Source of the DNA: Nocardioides eburneiflavus
GTDB taxonomy: Bacteria > Actinomycetota > Actinomycetes > Propionibacteriales > Nocardioidaceae
Length of the DNA stretch: 64,000 nucleotides
Assembly (NCBI RefSeq): GCF_004785795.1
Contig: NZ_SRRO01000001.1
Coordinates: forward strand, 4,030,001 to 4,094,000
Direction of reading: 5' to 3'
The notes below the pieces were generated by a model. That model was given only the letters and a program-made list of their open reading frames with translations, did not search any database and was not told where the DNA came from. This document shows positions 1 to 9,269 of this stretch, one piece after another (position 1 is the first letter of the stretch; the number at the start of each line of letters is the position of its first letter). The position numbers and the translations under genes were made by a program.

Positions 1-227
<227 letters not shown>

Positions 228-235
<8 letters not shown>

Positions 236-1010
236 CGTCAGCTCCAAGGTAGGCCTCGAGGACCCGCGGGTCCTTGCGGATTTCTTCCGGTGTCCCGCTC
301 ATCAGGTGTTTGCCGAAGTTGATGACGGTGACGACCTCGCAGGTACGGCTCACGAACGGCATGTTGTGCTCGATCAGCAGGACGCTCAGACCCCGTTCGC
401 TGAGGTCGCGGATCAGATCGGCGACCTTCATCGTCTCGTCGTCATTCATGCCCGCAGCTGGCTCGTCCAGCAGCAGGAGCCGCGGCTGGAGCGCCAGCGC
501 CCGGGCGATCTCGAGGCGGCGCTGGGCGCCGTAGGAGAGCTCGGTGGCGATCCGGTCGCGGTCCTCCCAGAGGCCGAGCGCGGTCAGGGTCGCGGGAATG
601 GTCCCGAGCACCGTCGTGCCGTCTGCCCCGGCGCCCCGGCGGAAGGAGGTGAGGCTCCGCCATGCGGGCTCCCGGCTCTCCAGGGCCACGTGCACGTGCT
701 CGAGGACGGTCATGCCCTTGAAGAGCCTGATGTTCTGGAAGGTGCGGGCAATCCCGTCCCTGGCTCGCTGGTACGGCGCGGTGCCGTCGACCCGCTTGCC
801 GGCGAAGGCGACCTCTCCCCGACTCGGGGTGTAGACGCCGGTGATCAGGTTCAGCAAGGTGGTCTTGCCGGCGCCGTTCGGGCCGATGAGCCCCACAACC
901 TGTCCGGGCTCGACAACCAGGTCGACACCGTCGACAGCGTGGATGCCGCCGAACTCGATGGCCAGGTCGCGGGTCTCCAGGACTGCGGTCCGGCCAGTGG
1001 TCGCGTTCAT
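228..1010 (-). CDS. livG: Liv-type ABC transporter ATP-binding protein LivG
   Basis: Second ATPase of the HAAT-family importer, 260 aa, the usual LivG length. Walker A GPNGAGKTT is at residues 43-51, the ABC signature region reads LSYGAQRRLEIARAL, and Walker B is LLLLDEPAAGMN. The C-terminal tail HLMSGTPEEIRKDPRVLEAY is characteristic of LivG. The start follows a strong AGGAGG site and overlaps the end of livM by 4 bp. It pairs with LivF as a heterodimer beneath the LivH/LivM membrane channel. Assignment to the transporter class is secure; the substrate is not. Confidence 0.93.
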
Positions 1011-1849
1011 GCTGCCACCTCCTTCTTGGTGCGGGTGAACTTCGGCAGCACCGAGCGCTCACCCAGGATGCCGGAGGGTCGGACCACGAGGATGACGAGG
1101 AGCACGGCGCCGACGAAGGCCGGGCGCCACTCGTCCAAGCCGCGGGTGAACTCGGGAAGCAGGGTCAGCACCGTGGCGCCGATGACAGCGCCCCACATGC
1201 TCCGCCGACCACCGAAGATCACGTAGAGGACCGCGAAGATCGACACGTTGAACGAGAACGCTCCGGGTTCGATGTAGACGAACCAGTGCGAGTAGAGACC
1301 ACCGGCCAGCCCGGCCAGGGCACCACCGAGGGTGAACATGCCGACCTTGACCGTCGTGGTGTTCAGACCCGCCATCGACGCAGCGAACTCATCGTCGTGG
1401 ATGCTGCGCACGCGGAGCCAGAACTTGGAGAGCGTCACGGCAAGCAGCACCAGCACGGCGACGGCGGTGAAGCCGTAGAGCACACCCGGGATGACCTGCG
1501 GGATGCCGATCAAGCCCCGCGCCTGACCGGTCCACGGGAGGACCAGGCACAACGACTGCACCACGACGCCGAACGCGAAGGTCGCCATGGCCAGGTAGAT
1601 TCCGCGCACCCGCAGGGCGGGCAGACCGAGGAGCAGCCCAGCAACTGACGCCGCGACGACGCCGAGCACCATGGCGATGGCGATGGATACGCCGTGGATG
1701 CTGGCCAGCGCCGAGGTGTAGGCCCCGACCGCCATGAAGCCGGCGCTGCCCAGGTTGAGCTGTCCCGTCGCCAGGACGGTGTAGACGCTGAGCCCCATGA
1801 GGACGTTGATGCACACCTGGGCGATGAGCCCGAGTTCGTAAACGGACAT
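1007..1849 (-). CDS. livM: Liv-type ABC transporter permease LivM
   Basis: Membrane permease of 280 aa with many hydrophobic segments. It carries the LivM-type motif GLIGIPQVIPG near the middle and the C-terminal VVRPSGILGER, the usual end of LivM proteins. An AGGAGG site precedes the ATG at 1849. It starts one base after the livH stop codon and overlaps livG by 4 bp, so it is mid-operon. Together with LivH it would form the translocation channel. It lacks the long N-terminal extension of some enterobacterial LivM proteins, which is normal for actinobacteria. Confidence 0.92.
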   Translation of the reverse strand: MSVYELGLIAQVCINVLMGLSVYTVLATGQLNLGSAGFMAVGAYTSALASIHGVSIAIAMVLGVVAASVAGLLLGLPALRVRGIYLAMATFAFGVVVQSLCLVLPWTGQARGLIGIPQVIPGVLYGFTAVAVLVLLAVTLSKFWLRVRSIHDDEFAASMAGLNTTTVKVGMFTLGGALAGLAGGLYSHWFVYIEPGAFSFNVSIFAVLYVIFGGRRSMWGAVIGATVLTLLPEFTRGLDEWRPAFVGAVLLVILVVRPSGILGERSVLPKFTRTKKEVAA

Positions 1850-1850
1850 C

Positions 1851-2726
1851 TCACACCCTCCTGCTCAGGTCCGAAGCCCGTCCCAGGAGTCCCTGAGGCC
1901 GGAAGGTCAACGTCAGCGCGAGCAGGCCGAACACCAGCAGGTTGCTGTAGCTGGCGTTGAGATAGGTGGTGGCCATGACCGAGGTGAGGCCGAGCAGTGG
2001 ACCGGCGATCACTGCGCCCCAGAGGTTGTCGACACCGCCCAGGATCATGGCGGCGATGCCGCTGATCCCGATGCTGACGCCGAAGTCCAGCGAGACAACG
2101 CCGTAGTTGAGACCGAGCAACACCCCAGCGCCGCCGGCGAGGAGGCCCGATATGGCGAAGGTGGCCACCTCGGCTCGCCGGACCCGGAGACCCAGGACGG
2201 TGGCTGCGTCCCGGTTCTGGGCCACTGCGCGCAGGGACCTGCCGAGGCTGGTCCGAGCGACGACGACCGCCATGATGGCGACCAGCACGACGGCCAGGAC
2301 CAAGGTGATCAGTTGGATCACGGAGACCGAGATCGGGCCGATCTCGACACGGCCCGCGACCACGTTCTCCGGGAAGAACTGCGCCTGGCTCCCCCAGTGG
2401 TGCTCGGCGATGTTCTCGATGATCAGGGCGAATGCGACGGTGGTCAGCAAGGTGACGATCGGATCGTTCTTGTCGACCGAGTGGTAGCCGACGACCTCCA
2501 GCAGCAGAGCCAGAGCGCCGGCTACCAACATCGATCCGAGGAGCACGGCCACGAGCGGGAGACCAGTCTCCAGCAGGTCGAGGCCAACAAGTGCGCCCAC
2601 CACGAACAACTGTGCGATGGCCAGGTTGAGCACACCGAGAATGCCCATGTTCAGCGAGAAAGCGAGGGCAACGACGGCGTAGATTCCGCCGAGCAACAGC
2701 CCATCAATGATGACTTGGAGCAACAT
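1851..2726 (-). CDS. livH: Liv-type ABC transporter permease LivH
   Basis: Membrane permease of 291 aa. The N-terminus MLLQVIIDGLLLGGIYAVVA is typical of LivH (residues 1-20), as are the permease loop RSLRAVAQNRDAATVLGL and the C-terminal TFRPQGLLGR. About eight hydrophobic segments are visible. The ATG follows GAGGAG with good spacing. A 46-bp gap separates it from the binding-protein gene upstream, a common place for RNA processing that gives the binding protein a higher expression level (inference). Confidence 0.93.
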   Translation of the reverse strand: MLLQVIIDGLLLGGIYAVVALAFSLNMGILGVLNLAIAQLFVVGALVGLDLLETGLPLVAVLLGSMLVAGALALLLEVVGYHSVDKNDPIVTLLTTVAFALIIENIAEHHWGSQAQFFPENVVAGRVEIGPISVSVIQLITLVLAVVLVAIMAVVVARTSLGRSLRAVAQNRDAATVLGLRVRRAEVATFAISGLLAGGAGVLLGLNYGVVSLDFGVSIGISGIAAMILGGVDNLWGAVIAGPLLGLTSVMATTYLNASYSNLLVFGLLALTLTFRPQGLLGRASDLSRRV

Positions 2727-2772
2727 CTGATCTCCTCGGATCGTGGTCGGCCTGACGCATCAGGTCAGACGC

Positions 2773-3972
2773 TCACGGAGTGGCCGACGCGAGCACGGAC
2801 CACTCGCCGCCGGCGCCCTTGAGGACGTAGAACTCACGCGAGACATCGCCGGTCTCCTGCATCGAGATCACGGTGGTCAGGCCCTGGAAGTCCTTCATGT
2901 CGGTCAGGAAGTCCCGAATACCGATTCGGGCCGCTTCGACATCCGCGTCGGACAGGTCGCCGGCCTTGATCGCCTCGACGTACATGCTGGCGGCCTCGTA
3001 GACCTGGCTGTCGAACATGGTCGGCGAGCCGGGCACGCCCTCCTCAGCGAAGACCTTCTCGACCTCGGCGGTCCAATCGGCAGCATCTTCGGCGCCGGGG
3101 AAGTACGTGCCAGAGCTGTAGATCGTGGTCTTGGGCGCGGCCTCGAGGATGTTCGCCGACACCAGGGTCGAGCCACCGAAGATCGGGGTGTTGGCCCCAC
3201 GGCTCGACATCTCGCGGAGCAGCTTGCCAGCGCCGTTGTAGAAGGCGCCGAGGCCGATCGCGTCTGCGTCGGTCTTGATCAGGGACGAGACCTGCGCCTT
3301 GAGGTCGATGTCGGTCGTGGTGAAGGTGACCGGTGACGTGCCCGTGGTCAGTTCGAGCCCGTTCGCCTCGACGACCGGCGGCATGATGCCGGTGCCGATC
3401 GACGTACCGACCGCGTCGGCGGAGTCGTAGGCGACCGCGACACTCGTCGCGCCGAGGTCCTTCTTCATCTCCGGCACGACCGCACCCAGGTAGGCGCCCT
3501 CGTTGACGGTGTTGCGGAACGCCCACGGGCGGTTCTGCTCGGCGACGCCGGGCTTGGATGACGCCTGCGAGATGACGGGGACCTTGAGCTGGTTGGCGAC
3601 AGGGAAGGCGACCTCAGCCTCCGACGAGGTGAAGGGGCCGAGGATGCCGATCACGTTGTCCTGCGATGCGAGCTTGCGCACCAGGTTGGCGGCCTCGGCC
3701 GGCTTGGCGCCGCTGTCGTAGACCACGATCTCGAGGTCTTTGCCCTCGATGCCCCCAGCGTCGTTTACCTCGTCCTCGAACATCTCCAGGACGGCTTTGT
3801 TGCTCTCGCCCCACTCCGACACCGGCCCCGTGACCGGGAGAATGGCGCCGATCTTGATCGTGTCACCCTGCTCCGCCTCCGGGACGGAACACCCAGCAGT
3901 GAAGAACAGGCATCCCGAGAGTGCGGCCGCGCCGAGCATCGCCCGGCTGGCCTTGTGTGCGGTGGTCGACAT
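2773..3972 (-). CDS. Periplasmic-type binding lipoprotein of the Liv-type ABC importer
   Basis: Substrate-binding protein of 399 aa (Peripla_BP_6, type I fold) anchored outside the membrane. It has a lipoprotein signal ending in the lipobox FTAGC, with the acylated cysteine at about residue 28. The mature part begins with the family pattern IKIGAILPVTGPVSEWG, followed by DAGGIEGKDLEIVVYD and IGILGPFTSSE. The start ATG follows AGAGGAG with correct spacing. It would capture the ligand for LivHMGF. Co-transcription with an HpaB-type hydroxylase and an amidase suggests the ligand is not simply leucine, but the sequence alone does not name it. Confidence 0.9.
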   Translation of the reverse strand: MSTTAHKASRAMLGAAALSGCLFFTAGCSVPEAEQGDTIKIGAILPVTGPVSEWGESNKAVLEMFEDEVNDAGGIEGKDLEIVVYDSGAKPAEAANLVRKLASQDNVIGILGPFTSSEAEVAFPVANQLKVPVISQASSKPGVAEQNRPWAFRNTVNEGAYLGAVVPEMKKDLGATSVAVAYDSADAVGTSIGTGIMPPVVEANGLELTTGTSPVTFTTTDIDLKAQVSSLIKTDADAIGLGAFYNGAGKLLREMSSRGANTPIFGGSTLVSANILEAAPKTTIYSSGTYFPGAEDAADWTAEVEKVFAEEGVPGSPTMFDSQVYEAASMYVEAIKAGDLSDADVEAARIGIRDFLTDMKDFQGLTTVISMQETGDVSREFYVLKGAGGEWSVLASATP

Positions 3973-4021
3973 TACGTCTCCTCTAGGTGTGGATGGACCC
4001 GGCCCATGGGCTCGGGTGGGC

Positions 4022-4534
4022 TCAGAAGAACCAGTGCTCGGGCTCGTGCCCGTGCTGGACGATGTCGCTGAACTTGCCTCCGAAGAAGCCCAGCGGTTCC
4101 CCGTCGCGGGTGTTCACGCCGATGACGGCACCGAACACGATCGTGTGGTCGCCGGCCTCGACGACCCGCTCCACGTCGCACTCGAGGTGCGCCAGGGCCT
4201 GAGGTACGACGGGCACTCGGTGCTCGGCGTACTCCAGGTCGAGGCCGGCGAAGTGGTCCTCTCCACGCGCCGCGAACCGCAGGGCGATCGCCTGCTGGCG
4301 CCGGGAGAGGATGTTGACCACAAACCTGCCGGACGACACCGCTGCCTCCGCAGTGCGAGCACCGTGGTTGAAGCAGACCAGCAGCAGTGGCGGGTCGAGG
4401 GAGACCGAGGTCAGCGAGTTGACGGTCATGCCGTTCGGTCCGCTGGCGTCTTCAGTGGTGATCACGGCGACGCCGGTGGCGAAACAACCCATCGTGTGGC
4501 GCATGGTCATCGGGTCGACAGACGGTGTGGTCAT
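4022..4534 (-). CDS. Flavin reductase (HpaC-like) of a two-component monooxygenase
   Basis: A 170-aa flavin reductase-like domain protein that would use NAD(P)H to supply reduced FAD/FMN to the HpaB-type oxygenase encoded two genes upstream. Family features: FATGVAVITTEDASGPNGMT (residues 17-36 from this start), then SLTSVSLDPPLLLVCFNHGA and GRFVVNILS, and a flavin/NAD-site region with AHLECDVERVVEAGDH. Two ATGs compete, at 4543 and 4534. GGGGAG abuts the first but stands 9 nt before the second, so 4534 is preferred. It lies 7 bp after the cupin gene in the same operon. Confidence 0.87.
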   Translation of the reverse strand: MTTPSVDPMTMRHTMGCFATGVAVITTEDASGPNGMTVNSLTSVSLDPPLLLVCFNHGARTAEAAVSSGRFVVNILSRRQQAIALRFAARGEDHFAGLDLEYAEHRVPVVPQALAHLECDVERVVEAGDHTIVFGAVIGVNTRDGEPLGFFGGKFSDIVQHGHEPEHWFF

Positions 4535-4550
4535 CGTGGTCATCTCCCCG

Positions 4551-4907
4551 TCAGTCCTCGGCGCGGGCGTGGTAGCGGACTTCGTAGGTGGTCACGCCTT
4601 CGTCGGTCCGCCAGGGACCGTGCGGCATGCCCGGCGGGCGGCAGGCGAACTCCCCTGCGACGAACGTCCGGTCCAGCGTGAGGTCGTGGAATGAGCCCTC
4701 GATGATGTAGACCTCTTCCCAGAAGTCGTGCCGCTGCACGCCGAGCGTGGTGGAGTCCGCGCCCGGCTCGTAGCGCAGGATTCGGGTGGCGACGCCGCCG
4801 ACCGGGTCGGTGGCGAGGATCCGCTCCTTGATCAGCGGGTTGTCGCCCGGGCAGAGCGTGTAGTCGATGTCGGTGACCGGCGTGAACTCGATCTCGGGCT
4901 TGCTCAT
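4551..4907 (-). CDS. Small single-domain cupin protein
   Basis: A 118-aa single-domain cupin. Cupin motif 1 is recognisable as RHDFWEEVYIIEGSFHD and motif 2 as FACRPPGMPHGPW; the His and Glu residues in them could hold one metal ion. Proteins of this size in catabolic operons act as dioxygenases, isomerases or metabolite-binding accessories, and the sequence does not decide which. The ATG follows GAGGAGG and overlaps the end of the hydroxylase gene by 4 bp, so it is made together with that enzyme. Confidence 0.8.
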   Translation of the reverse strand: MSKPEIEFTPVTDIDYTLCPGDNPLIKERILATDPVGGVATRILRYEPGADSTTLGVQRHDFWEEVYIIEGSFHDLTLDRTFVAGEFACRPPGMPHGPWRTDEGVTTYEVRYHARAED

Positions 4908-6382
4908 GCCGACACCTCCTCGGCGGAGGAACCGACGGGCCCGTCCACGCCGTACGACGCGAGGAACTCCTCGACGGCCTGGAGAGGCTTGTTGTAGTCG
5001 TAGTTGCGGAACGCGTAGCCCTTCACCACGAATGGCGCGCCTGAGTAGAAGAGTTCGTAGCTCTGGTGGCGGCCGGCGAACTCACTGCCGATCGCGTCCC
5101 ACGCCAGCTTGAAGAGCTTGACCCGGTCGACCGAGGAGATGCCGGGGCTGGAGACGTAGCGCTCCATGTCCGCGGCGGTGTCGGTGTTGACCAGCTCGAG
5201 GACGGACGACGGCACCTGGAGGACCCCACCGCCGACAAGCTCGCGCAGGATGCCGATCACGCGCGGGTGCAGCTCGGCCTGCAGGCCCATCGCGGCGTAC
5301 AGCGACTGGGCGCCGGGCCGGAAGAAGCCCTGCTCGTCCGTGGCCGCGGTGAACTGCGCGGCGTGGAGTGCAGACTCGACGACAGAGACAAGGCTGGCCA
5401 GCTCACCGAGCTTCTCGACCACACCGGGGAACTTGTCGACCCCGTTGACCGCGGCAACCTTGCGGGCGATGCCAGCGAGGAAGCGGAGCTTGGTGGCGAA
5501 GCGGATCTGGGCCTGGAAGTTGCCCAGGACGTGGGCGCCGGTGTCGAAGAACTGCTTGCGCAGACCGGGGACGTCCTTGTAGACGAAGACGTCCTCCCAC
5601 GGGATGAAGACGTCGTCGAAGACCAGCAGCGCGTCGGTCTCGTCGTAGCGGGAGGAGAGCGGGTAGTCGAACTCACTCGTCGCCTCGGTGGCGTACGGGC
5701 GACGGCAGTAGAGCTTGAGTCCGTCGGCGGCGACCGGCACGGTGAACGAGATCGCGAAGTCGGTGTCCTCGGGGGTGAGCGGCTTGATGCAGGAGACCAG
5801 GATCTCGTCGGCGACCGCGCCACCGGTGGCAAGCATCTGGGCACCGCGGACGACGATGCCGTCCTTGCGCTCCTCCTTCACGCCGACCTGGATGAAGTCG
5901 CCTTCCCAAGCGTGCGCGGTGGTGGCGCGAGAGACCTGCGGCGGGATGATCGCGTAGGAGACGTAGAGGTCGTTCTCCAGCACCCGACGGTGGAAGGCCA
6001 GCACGTTGTCGGCCAGGCTCCGCTCGTCGGCAAACGCCTCCGGGTGCGACGCGAACGCCGCCACGAAAGCGCCGACGTGGTCGGGCGAGCGGCCTACCCA
6101 CCCGTTGGTGTGGTCGGCCCAGACCTGCGCCGAGGCACGCCAGGCGGCAAGGTCCTCGGCGTTACGCGGTGCGACGTACATCCGGTTGACGGGGTTGCCG
6201 GTCACCTCGTCGGTGACCTGCATGCCGTTGGCGGGGTCAGCGGCGAGGTCGAAGAGCTCACCGACCGTGCGGGTGACCGGGGCGAACGCCGGGTGGGTGG
6301 CGACGTCGTCGACGGGCTTGCCGTCGACGATGACCGTACGGCCGTCGCTCAGGGACTTCAGGTATTCGGCGCTGGTACGCAT
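4904..6382 (-). CDS. 4-hydroxyphenylacetate 3-hydroxylase (HpaB) family flavin monooxygenase
   Basis: A 492-aa enzyme of the HpaB/HpaH acyl-CoA-dehydrogenase-like fold, the usual length for the family. It begins with the family pattern RTSAEYLKSLSDGRTVIVDG. Central parts include LYVSYAIIPPQVSRATT, DDVFIPWEDVFVYKDVPGL and the helical C-terminal domain ending in ELFYSGAPFVVKGYAFRNYDY. These enzymes hydroxylate an aromatic or heteroaromatic ring with O2 and reduced flavin supplied by a separate reductase, which is encoded 370 bp downstream. The substrate cannot be read from sequence; phenols and pyrrole-type rings are both known for the family. SD GAGGAG precedes the ATG. Confidence 0.9.
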   Translation of the reverse strand: MRTSAEYLKSLSDGRTVIVDGKPVDDVATHPAFAPVTRTVGELFDLAADPANGMQVTDEVTGNPVNRMYVAPRNAEDLAAWRASAQVWADHTNGWVGRSPDHVGAFVAAFASHPEAFADERSLADNVLAFHRRVLENDLYVSYAIIPPQVSRATTAHAWEGDFIQVGVKEERKDGIVVRGAQMLATGGAVADEILVSCIKPLTPEDTDFAISFTVPVAADGLKLYCRRPYATEATSEFDYPLSSRYDETDALLVFDDVFIPWEDVFVYKDVPGLRKQFFDTGAHVLGNFQAQIRFATKLRFLAGIARKVAAVNGVDKFPGVVEKLGELASLVSVVESALHAAQFTAATDEQGFFRPGAQSLYAAMGLQAELHPRVIGILRELVGGGVLQVPSSVLELVNTDTAADMERYVSSPGISSVDRVKLFKLAWDAIGSEFAGRHQSYELFYSGAPFVVKGYAFRNYDYNKPLQAVEEFLASYGVDGPVGSSAEEVSA

Positions 6383-6383
6383 T

Positions 6384-7073
6384 TCAGTTGCTCCTCACAG
6401 AGACGGTGTAGTCGAACTCGATGGGCATGTGGCCAGGGACTTCGAGCTGCATCCGCCAGTGGCGGCCGTAGCGAAAAGTGCCGTCGATCAGCGGGCGGGT
6501 GCCGCCGAAGAGGACCAGCGCGATGCCCTGGCTGCCACCAACCTGGTCCCACTCGTCGAGGACTTCCGTGATGAGGAGCATCGAGGCGAGGGTGCCCTCC
6601 TGGTAGAGCTCGCCATCGACCCAGCTGCGGACCACGATCGAGTCCCAATCGACCAGCGCCGGCGGGTTGCCGAGCTCGATGACGGTTGAGGCGATCGGCT
6701 TGGGGCAGGCCGCCTTGGAGAGCTGGATGCCGACGGTCTCCATCTCGCGGTCGGTGTGGTCCGAGCCGACGGTCAGGTAGTAGGTGCCGTTGGCCCGGAT
6801 CAGGACCGGCTCGACCTCGCCGGAGGTGGCGTCCCCGTCGACCTCAATCTGCTGGGCGGTGGTCAGGCGGTCGGTCGAGAGCGGATAGAACGCCGGGATG
6901 GTGTCGGGCTCCGGTACGCCGATGGCAGCGAGCTCGTCGATGTGGTGACGTACCGCGACCTGGTCGCGGCCGGTGTACCCGGCGACGACGAGATGCGTGG
7001 GAGTGATCTCGACCTCCGCGCCATCGGTGGCGCGGAGTCGCAGCCGGGTGGCGGTGCCAGCAGGGGTGCTCAT
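6384..7073 (-). CDS. DUF2848 family protein
   Basis: A 229-aa protein that I place in the DUF2848 family from features such as VAGYTGRDQVAVRHHIDELA near residue 30, the central PVLIRANGTYYLTVGSDHTD and the C-terminal GTFRYGRHWRMQLEVPG. No catalytic chemistry has been assigned to the family to my knowledge; the strongly conserved TVGSDHTDRE-like segment could be an active site. The start is fixed by AAGGAG 5 nt before the ATG at 7073, and it overlaps the nitrilase stop by 4 bp. One base separates its stop from the hydroxylase start. A role in processing the same catabolic intermediate is likely by context only. Confidence 0.8.
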   Translation of the reverse strand: MSTPAGTATRLRLRATDGAEVEITPTHLVVAGYTGRDQVAVRHHIDELAAIGVPEPDTIPAFYPLSTDRLTTAQQIEVDGDATSGEVEPVLIRANGTYYLTVGSDHTDREMETVGIQLSKAACPKPIASTVIELGNPPALVDWDSIVVRSWVDGELYQEGTLASMLLITEVLDEWDQVGGSQGIALVLFGGTRPLIDGTFRYGRHWRMQLEVPGHMPIEFDYTVSVRSN

Positions 7074-7891
7074 GCGAACTCCTTCGTGTTCTTCAGGGCA
7101 GGTGTGGCCGGCCAGCGGCGGTCGGCCAGCGCGGGGAACTCGGCGCGGACCTTGCGCGGGAGCTCGGTGTCGATGTCGGCGTACGTGAAGCCCTCGTCCT
7201 GGCCGGCCTCGACGACGACCTGCCCGGTCGGGTCGACGACCCGGCTGTGGCCGCCGAGCGTCACTCCCGTCTGGGCGCCTACGGCATTGACCGCCACGAC
7301 GTACATCTGCTGCTCGACGGCGCGGACAGTGGTGAACAGGCGCCAATGGGCGAGGCGGGCCTCCGGCCACGCGGCGCAGACCGCGGCCATCTCGGCGCCG
7401 GCGTCGACGAGGCTGCGGAAGAGCTCTGGGAAGCGGAGGTCGTAACAGGTGGTGATGCCGGTCGACAGGCCGTGGACGTCGCTGGCGCCGACCGTCTCGC
7501 CCGGCGTGAGCAGCTGCGTCTCGCGGGACCCGTAACCGAAGAGGTGGACCTTGCGGTAGACGTTGCCGACCACGCCGTCGGGGCGGATGACGACCGAGGT
7601 GTTGTGCAGCCGCCCTGCGTTGTCGACCTCGACGAAGCTGCCGAGGTGGACGACCGCCCCGAGGTCGCGGGCCCATCCCCGCGCAGCCGCAAGCGTCGGG
7701 CCCTCAAACGGCTCGGCGCGGGCGGCGTACTCGTCGAAGGAGAAGTAGCCGGCCGTCCACATTTCGGGGAGGACCAAGAAGTCCGCGCCGCTCAGCGCGC
7801 TCTCGGCACGGACCATGCCGTCGACCCGGGCGAGGCGGTCGGCGACGGACTCGGCGTCGGGACTGGCGATCTGGAGGAGTGCGATCTGCAT
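7070..7891 (-). CDS. Carbon-nitrogen hydrolase (nitrilase/omega-amidase superfamily)
   Basis: A 273-aa cytosolic amidohydrolase of the nitrilase superfamily. The catalytic triad is visible as E43 (LPEMW), K114 (YRKVHLF) and C149 (TCYDLRFPE). The FPE after the cysteine resembles omega-amidases and aliphatic amidases more than true nitrilases. An upstream ATG at 7921 exists, but the family begins with MQIALLQIASP, so 7891 is preferred. It is the first gene of the catabolic operon and would release ammonia or an amine from an amide intermediate. The exact substrate is unknown. Confidence 0.88.
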   Translation of the reverse strand: MQIALLQIASPDAESVADRLARVDGMVRAESALSGADFLVLPEMWTAGYFSFDEYAARAEPFEGPTLAAARGWARDLGAVVHLGSFVEVDNAGRLHNTSVVIRPDGVVGNVYRKVHLFGYGSRETQLLTPGETVGASDVHGLSTGITTCYDLRFPELFRSLVDAGAEMAAVCAAWPEARLAHWRLFTTVRAVEQQMYVVAVNAVGAQTGVTLGGHSRVVDPTGQVVVEAGQDEGFTYADIDTELPRKVRAEFPALADRRWPATPALKNTKEFA

Positions 7892-7992
7892 GACCTCAGA
7901 GTCATGTGAGGCTCGCCACAACCGATATCGGAACTACGCCGAGGCACACTCGGATTTGCGCATCAAGCGGGGCGCGGCAGCGCGCGCGTGGG

Positions 7993-8973
7993 TCAGCGGC
8001 GCGAGGCCAGGAGCGCCGACGGGGTGGTGCCGAAGCGGGACCGGAACGCCGCTCCGAACTCGCCCAGGTGGAAGAATCCGCAGCGATAGGCGACGTCGGT
8101 GACGGACAATCCGGGCGCACCGGAGAGAAGCAGCGCATGAGCCCGCTCAAGACGCTGGGACCGCAGCCACTGGAGGGGGGTAGTCCCGAGCTCAGTTCGG
8201 AACGCGGTCTGAAGGCTGCGCACGCTGGTGCCGCACTCGGCCGCCACTGTGCTTACGCTCAGCGGGTCGGCGATGTGCTCGAGCATGAAGTCCATGGCCC
8301 GCTGGAGGCGCGGCGAGGTCAGGGGCCGATCTGGCACGAGAAGCCGCGTCCGGTTGTTGGGCTGGGCTAGGAGCAGCGACTCGATGATGACCTGCTCCAG
8401 CTGCCAGAGCAGTTGCGGCCGATGCTGAGTAGCAGCAGAGTCGACCAGGTCGACCGCGGACTCCAGCATGCCGTCGAGACGGCGAACGTCAGGGGCAAGG
8501 GAGAGGTCGAAGTGCACCGGACCGGTCTCACCGGTCAGGGCTGCCGCCACCGACTCCACGCGAGCGCGGTCGAGTCGAACGATCACTTGGTCGAACGCGG
8601 CGTCGAACGCGAACTGGAACTCCTGGTGTGGACCGATGATCACGCCCTGCTCGGCTGTCGCAAGAGCGGTCGCATCGCCGTAGCGGAACTGGCCAGCACC
8701 AGCGAGCGGGAGCGTCAGGAGGTAGTCGTCCAAGGGGGCATCCCCGGCGCTGACGGTCACCTCGGCGCCGTAGTGCAGCAGGTTCACCGAGACGTCCTGC
8801 ATCTGGACATGCGCGAGCCGGGTCGCTAGCCGGGCTCCGGGTCGACTCAGGGTGAGCGCGTGGGGACGAAGGGTCCCGGTGCAGACCTCGATCACCTCAT
8901 CGGCGTCACGAGTCCCCAAGAGCACCGCGCGACCACGGTCGGTCGTGAGCTGTGCCAGTGCGGGAGTTCCCAT
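7993..8973 (-). CDS. AraC-family transcriptional regulator
   Basis: A 326-aa regulator with an N-terminal AraC-binding-like (cupin-type) sensing domain, including HYGAEVTVSAGDAP and a segment around residues 70-140, and a C-terminal double HTH from about residue 220. HTH markers are SVSTVAAECGTSVRSLQTAFR and VTDVAYRCGFFHLGEFGAAFR followed by FGTTPSALL. It lies on the same strand 101 bp upstream of the nitrilase-HpaB-Liv operon, and probably activates that operon in response to its substrate (inference). The start follows GAGAGGG. Confidence 0.9.
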   Translation of the reverse strand: MGTPALAQLTTDRGRAVLLGTRDADEVIEVCTGTLRPHALTLSRPGARLATRLAHVQMQDVSVNLLHYGAEVTVSAGDAPLDDYLLTLPLAGAGQFRYGDATALATAEQGVIIGPHQEFQFAFDAAFDQVIVRLDRARVESVAAALTGETGPVHFDLSLAPDVRRLDGMLESAVDLVDSAATQHRPQLLWQLEQVIIESLLLAQPNNRTRLLVPDRPLTSPRLQRAMDFMLEHIADPLSVSTVAAECGTSVRSLQTAFRTELGTTPLQWLRSQRLERAHALLLSGAPGLSVTDVAYRCGFFHLGEFGAAFRSRFGTTPSALLASRR

Positions 8974-9008
8974 GACCCTCTCCGTGAGGACTCGGTGAGC
9001 GCCCTACA

Positions 9009-9158
9009 ATTGAGGACGACGACACCACTGATGATCATGCCCAGCGCAGCGATCTTCAATGGGGTGAGGGATTCGCCCAGCCAGACGGAGCCGATGAGCG
9101 CCACCGCAGCCGTGCCGAGCCCAGCCCAGGTGGCACACGCCGTGGACACCGGGACGTG
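9009..9158 (-). pseudogene. Remnant of an SMR-family efflux gene (last two membrane helices only)
   Basis: This stretch encodes HVPVSTACATWAGLGTAA, then ALIGSVWLGESLTPLKIAAL and GMIISGVVVLN, which correspond to transmembrane helices 3 and 4 of small multidrug resistance proteins (EmrE/SugE type, about 105 aa). Helices 1 and 2, including the essential glutamate, are missing. The codons upstream (to 9260) read as non-membrane sequence. There is no stop at the expected end: the frame runs on into the AraC gene in another phase. It is therefore a truncated relic; the AraC gene may have been placed here by the same rearrangement. Confidence 0.7.
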
Positions 9159-9269
9159 GCGTACCTGCCGACCTCGCGAAGTGGGGAGGACGGCGTCGGA
9201 ATGCGCTGTCCAGGCGGGTTCGGAAGGTCGGTTGGGAGGGCGTTTGAACGTGTGCGTCATCGCCGACTG

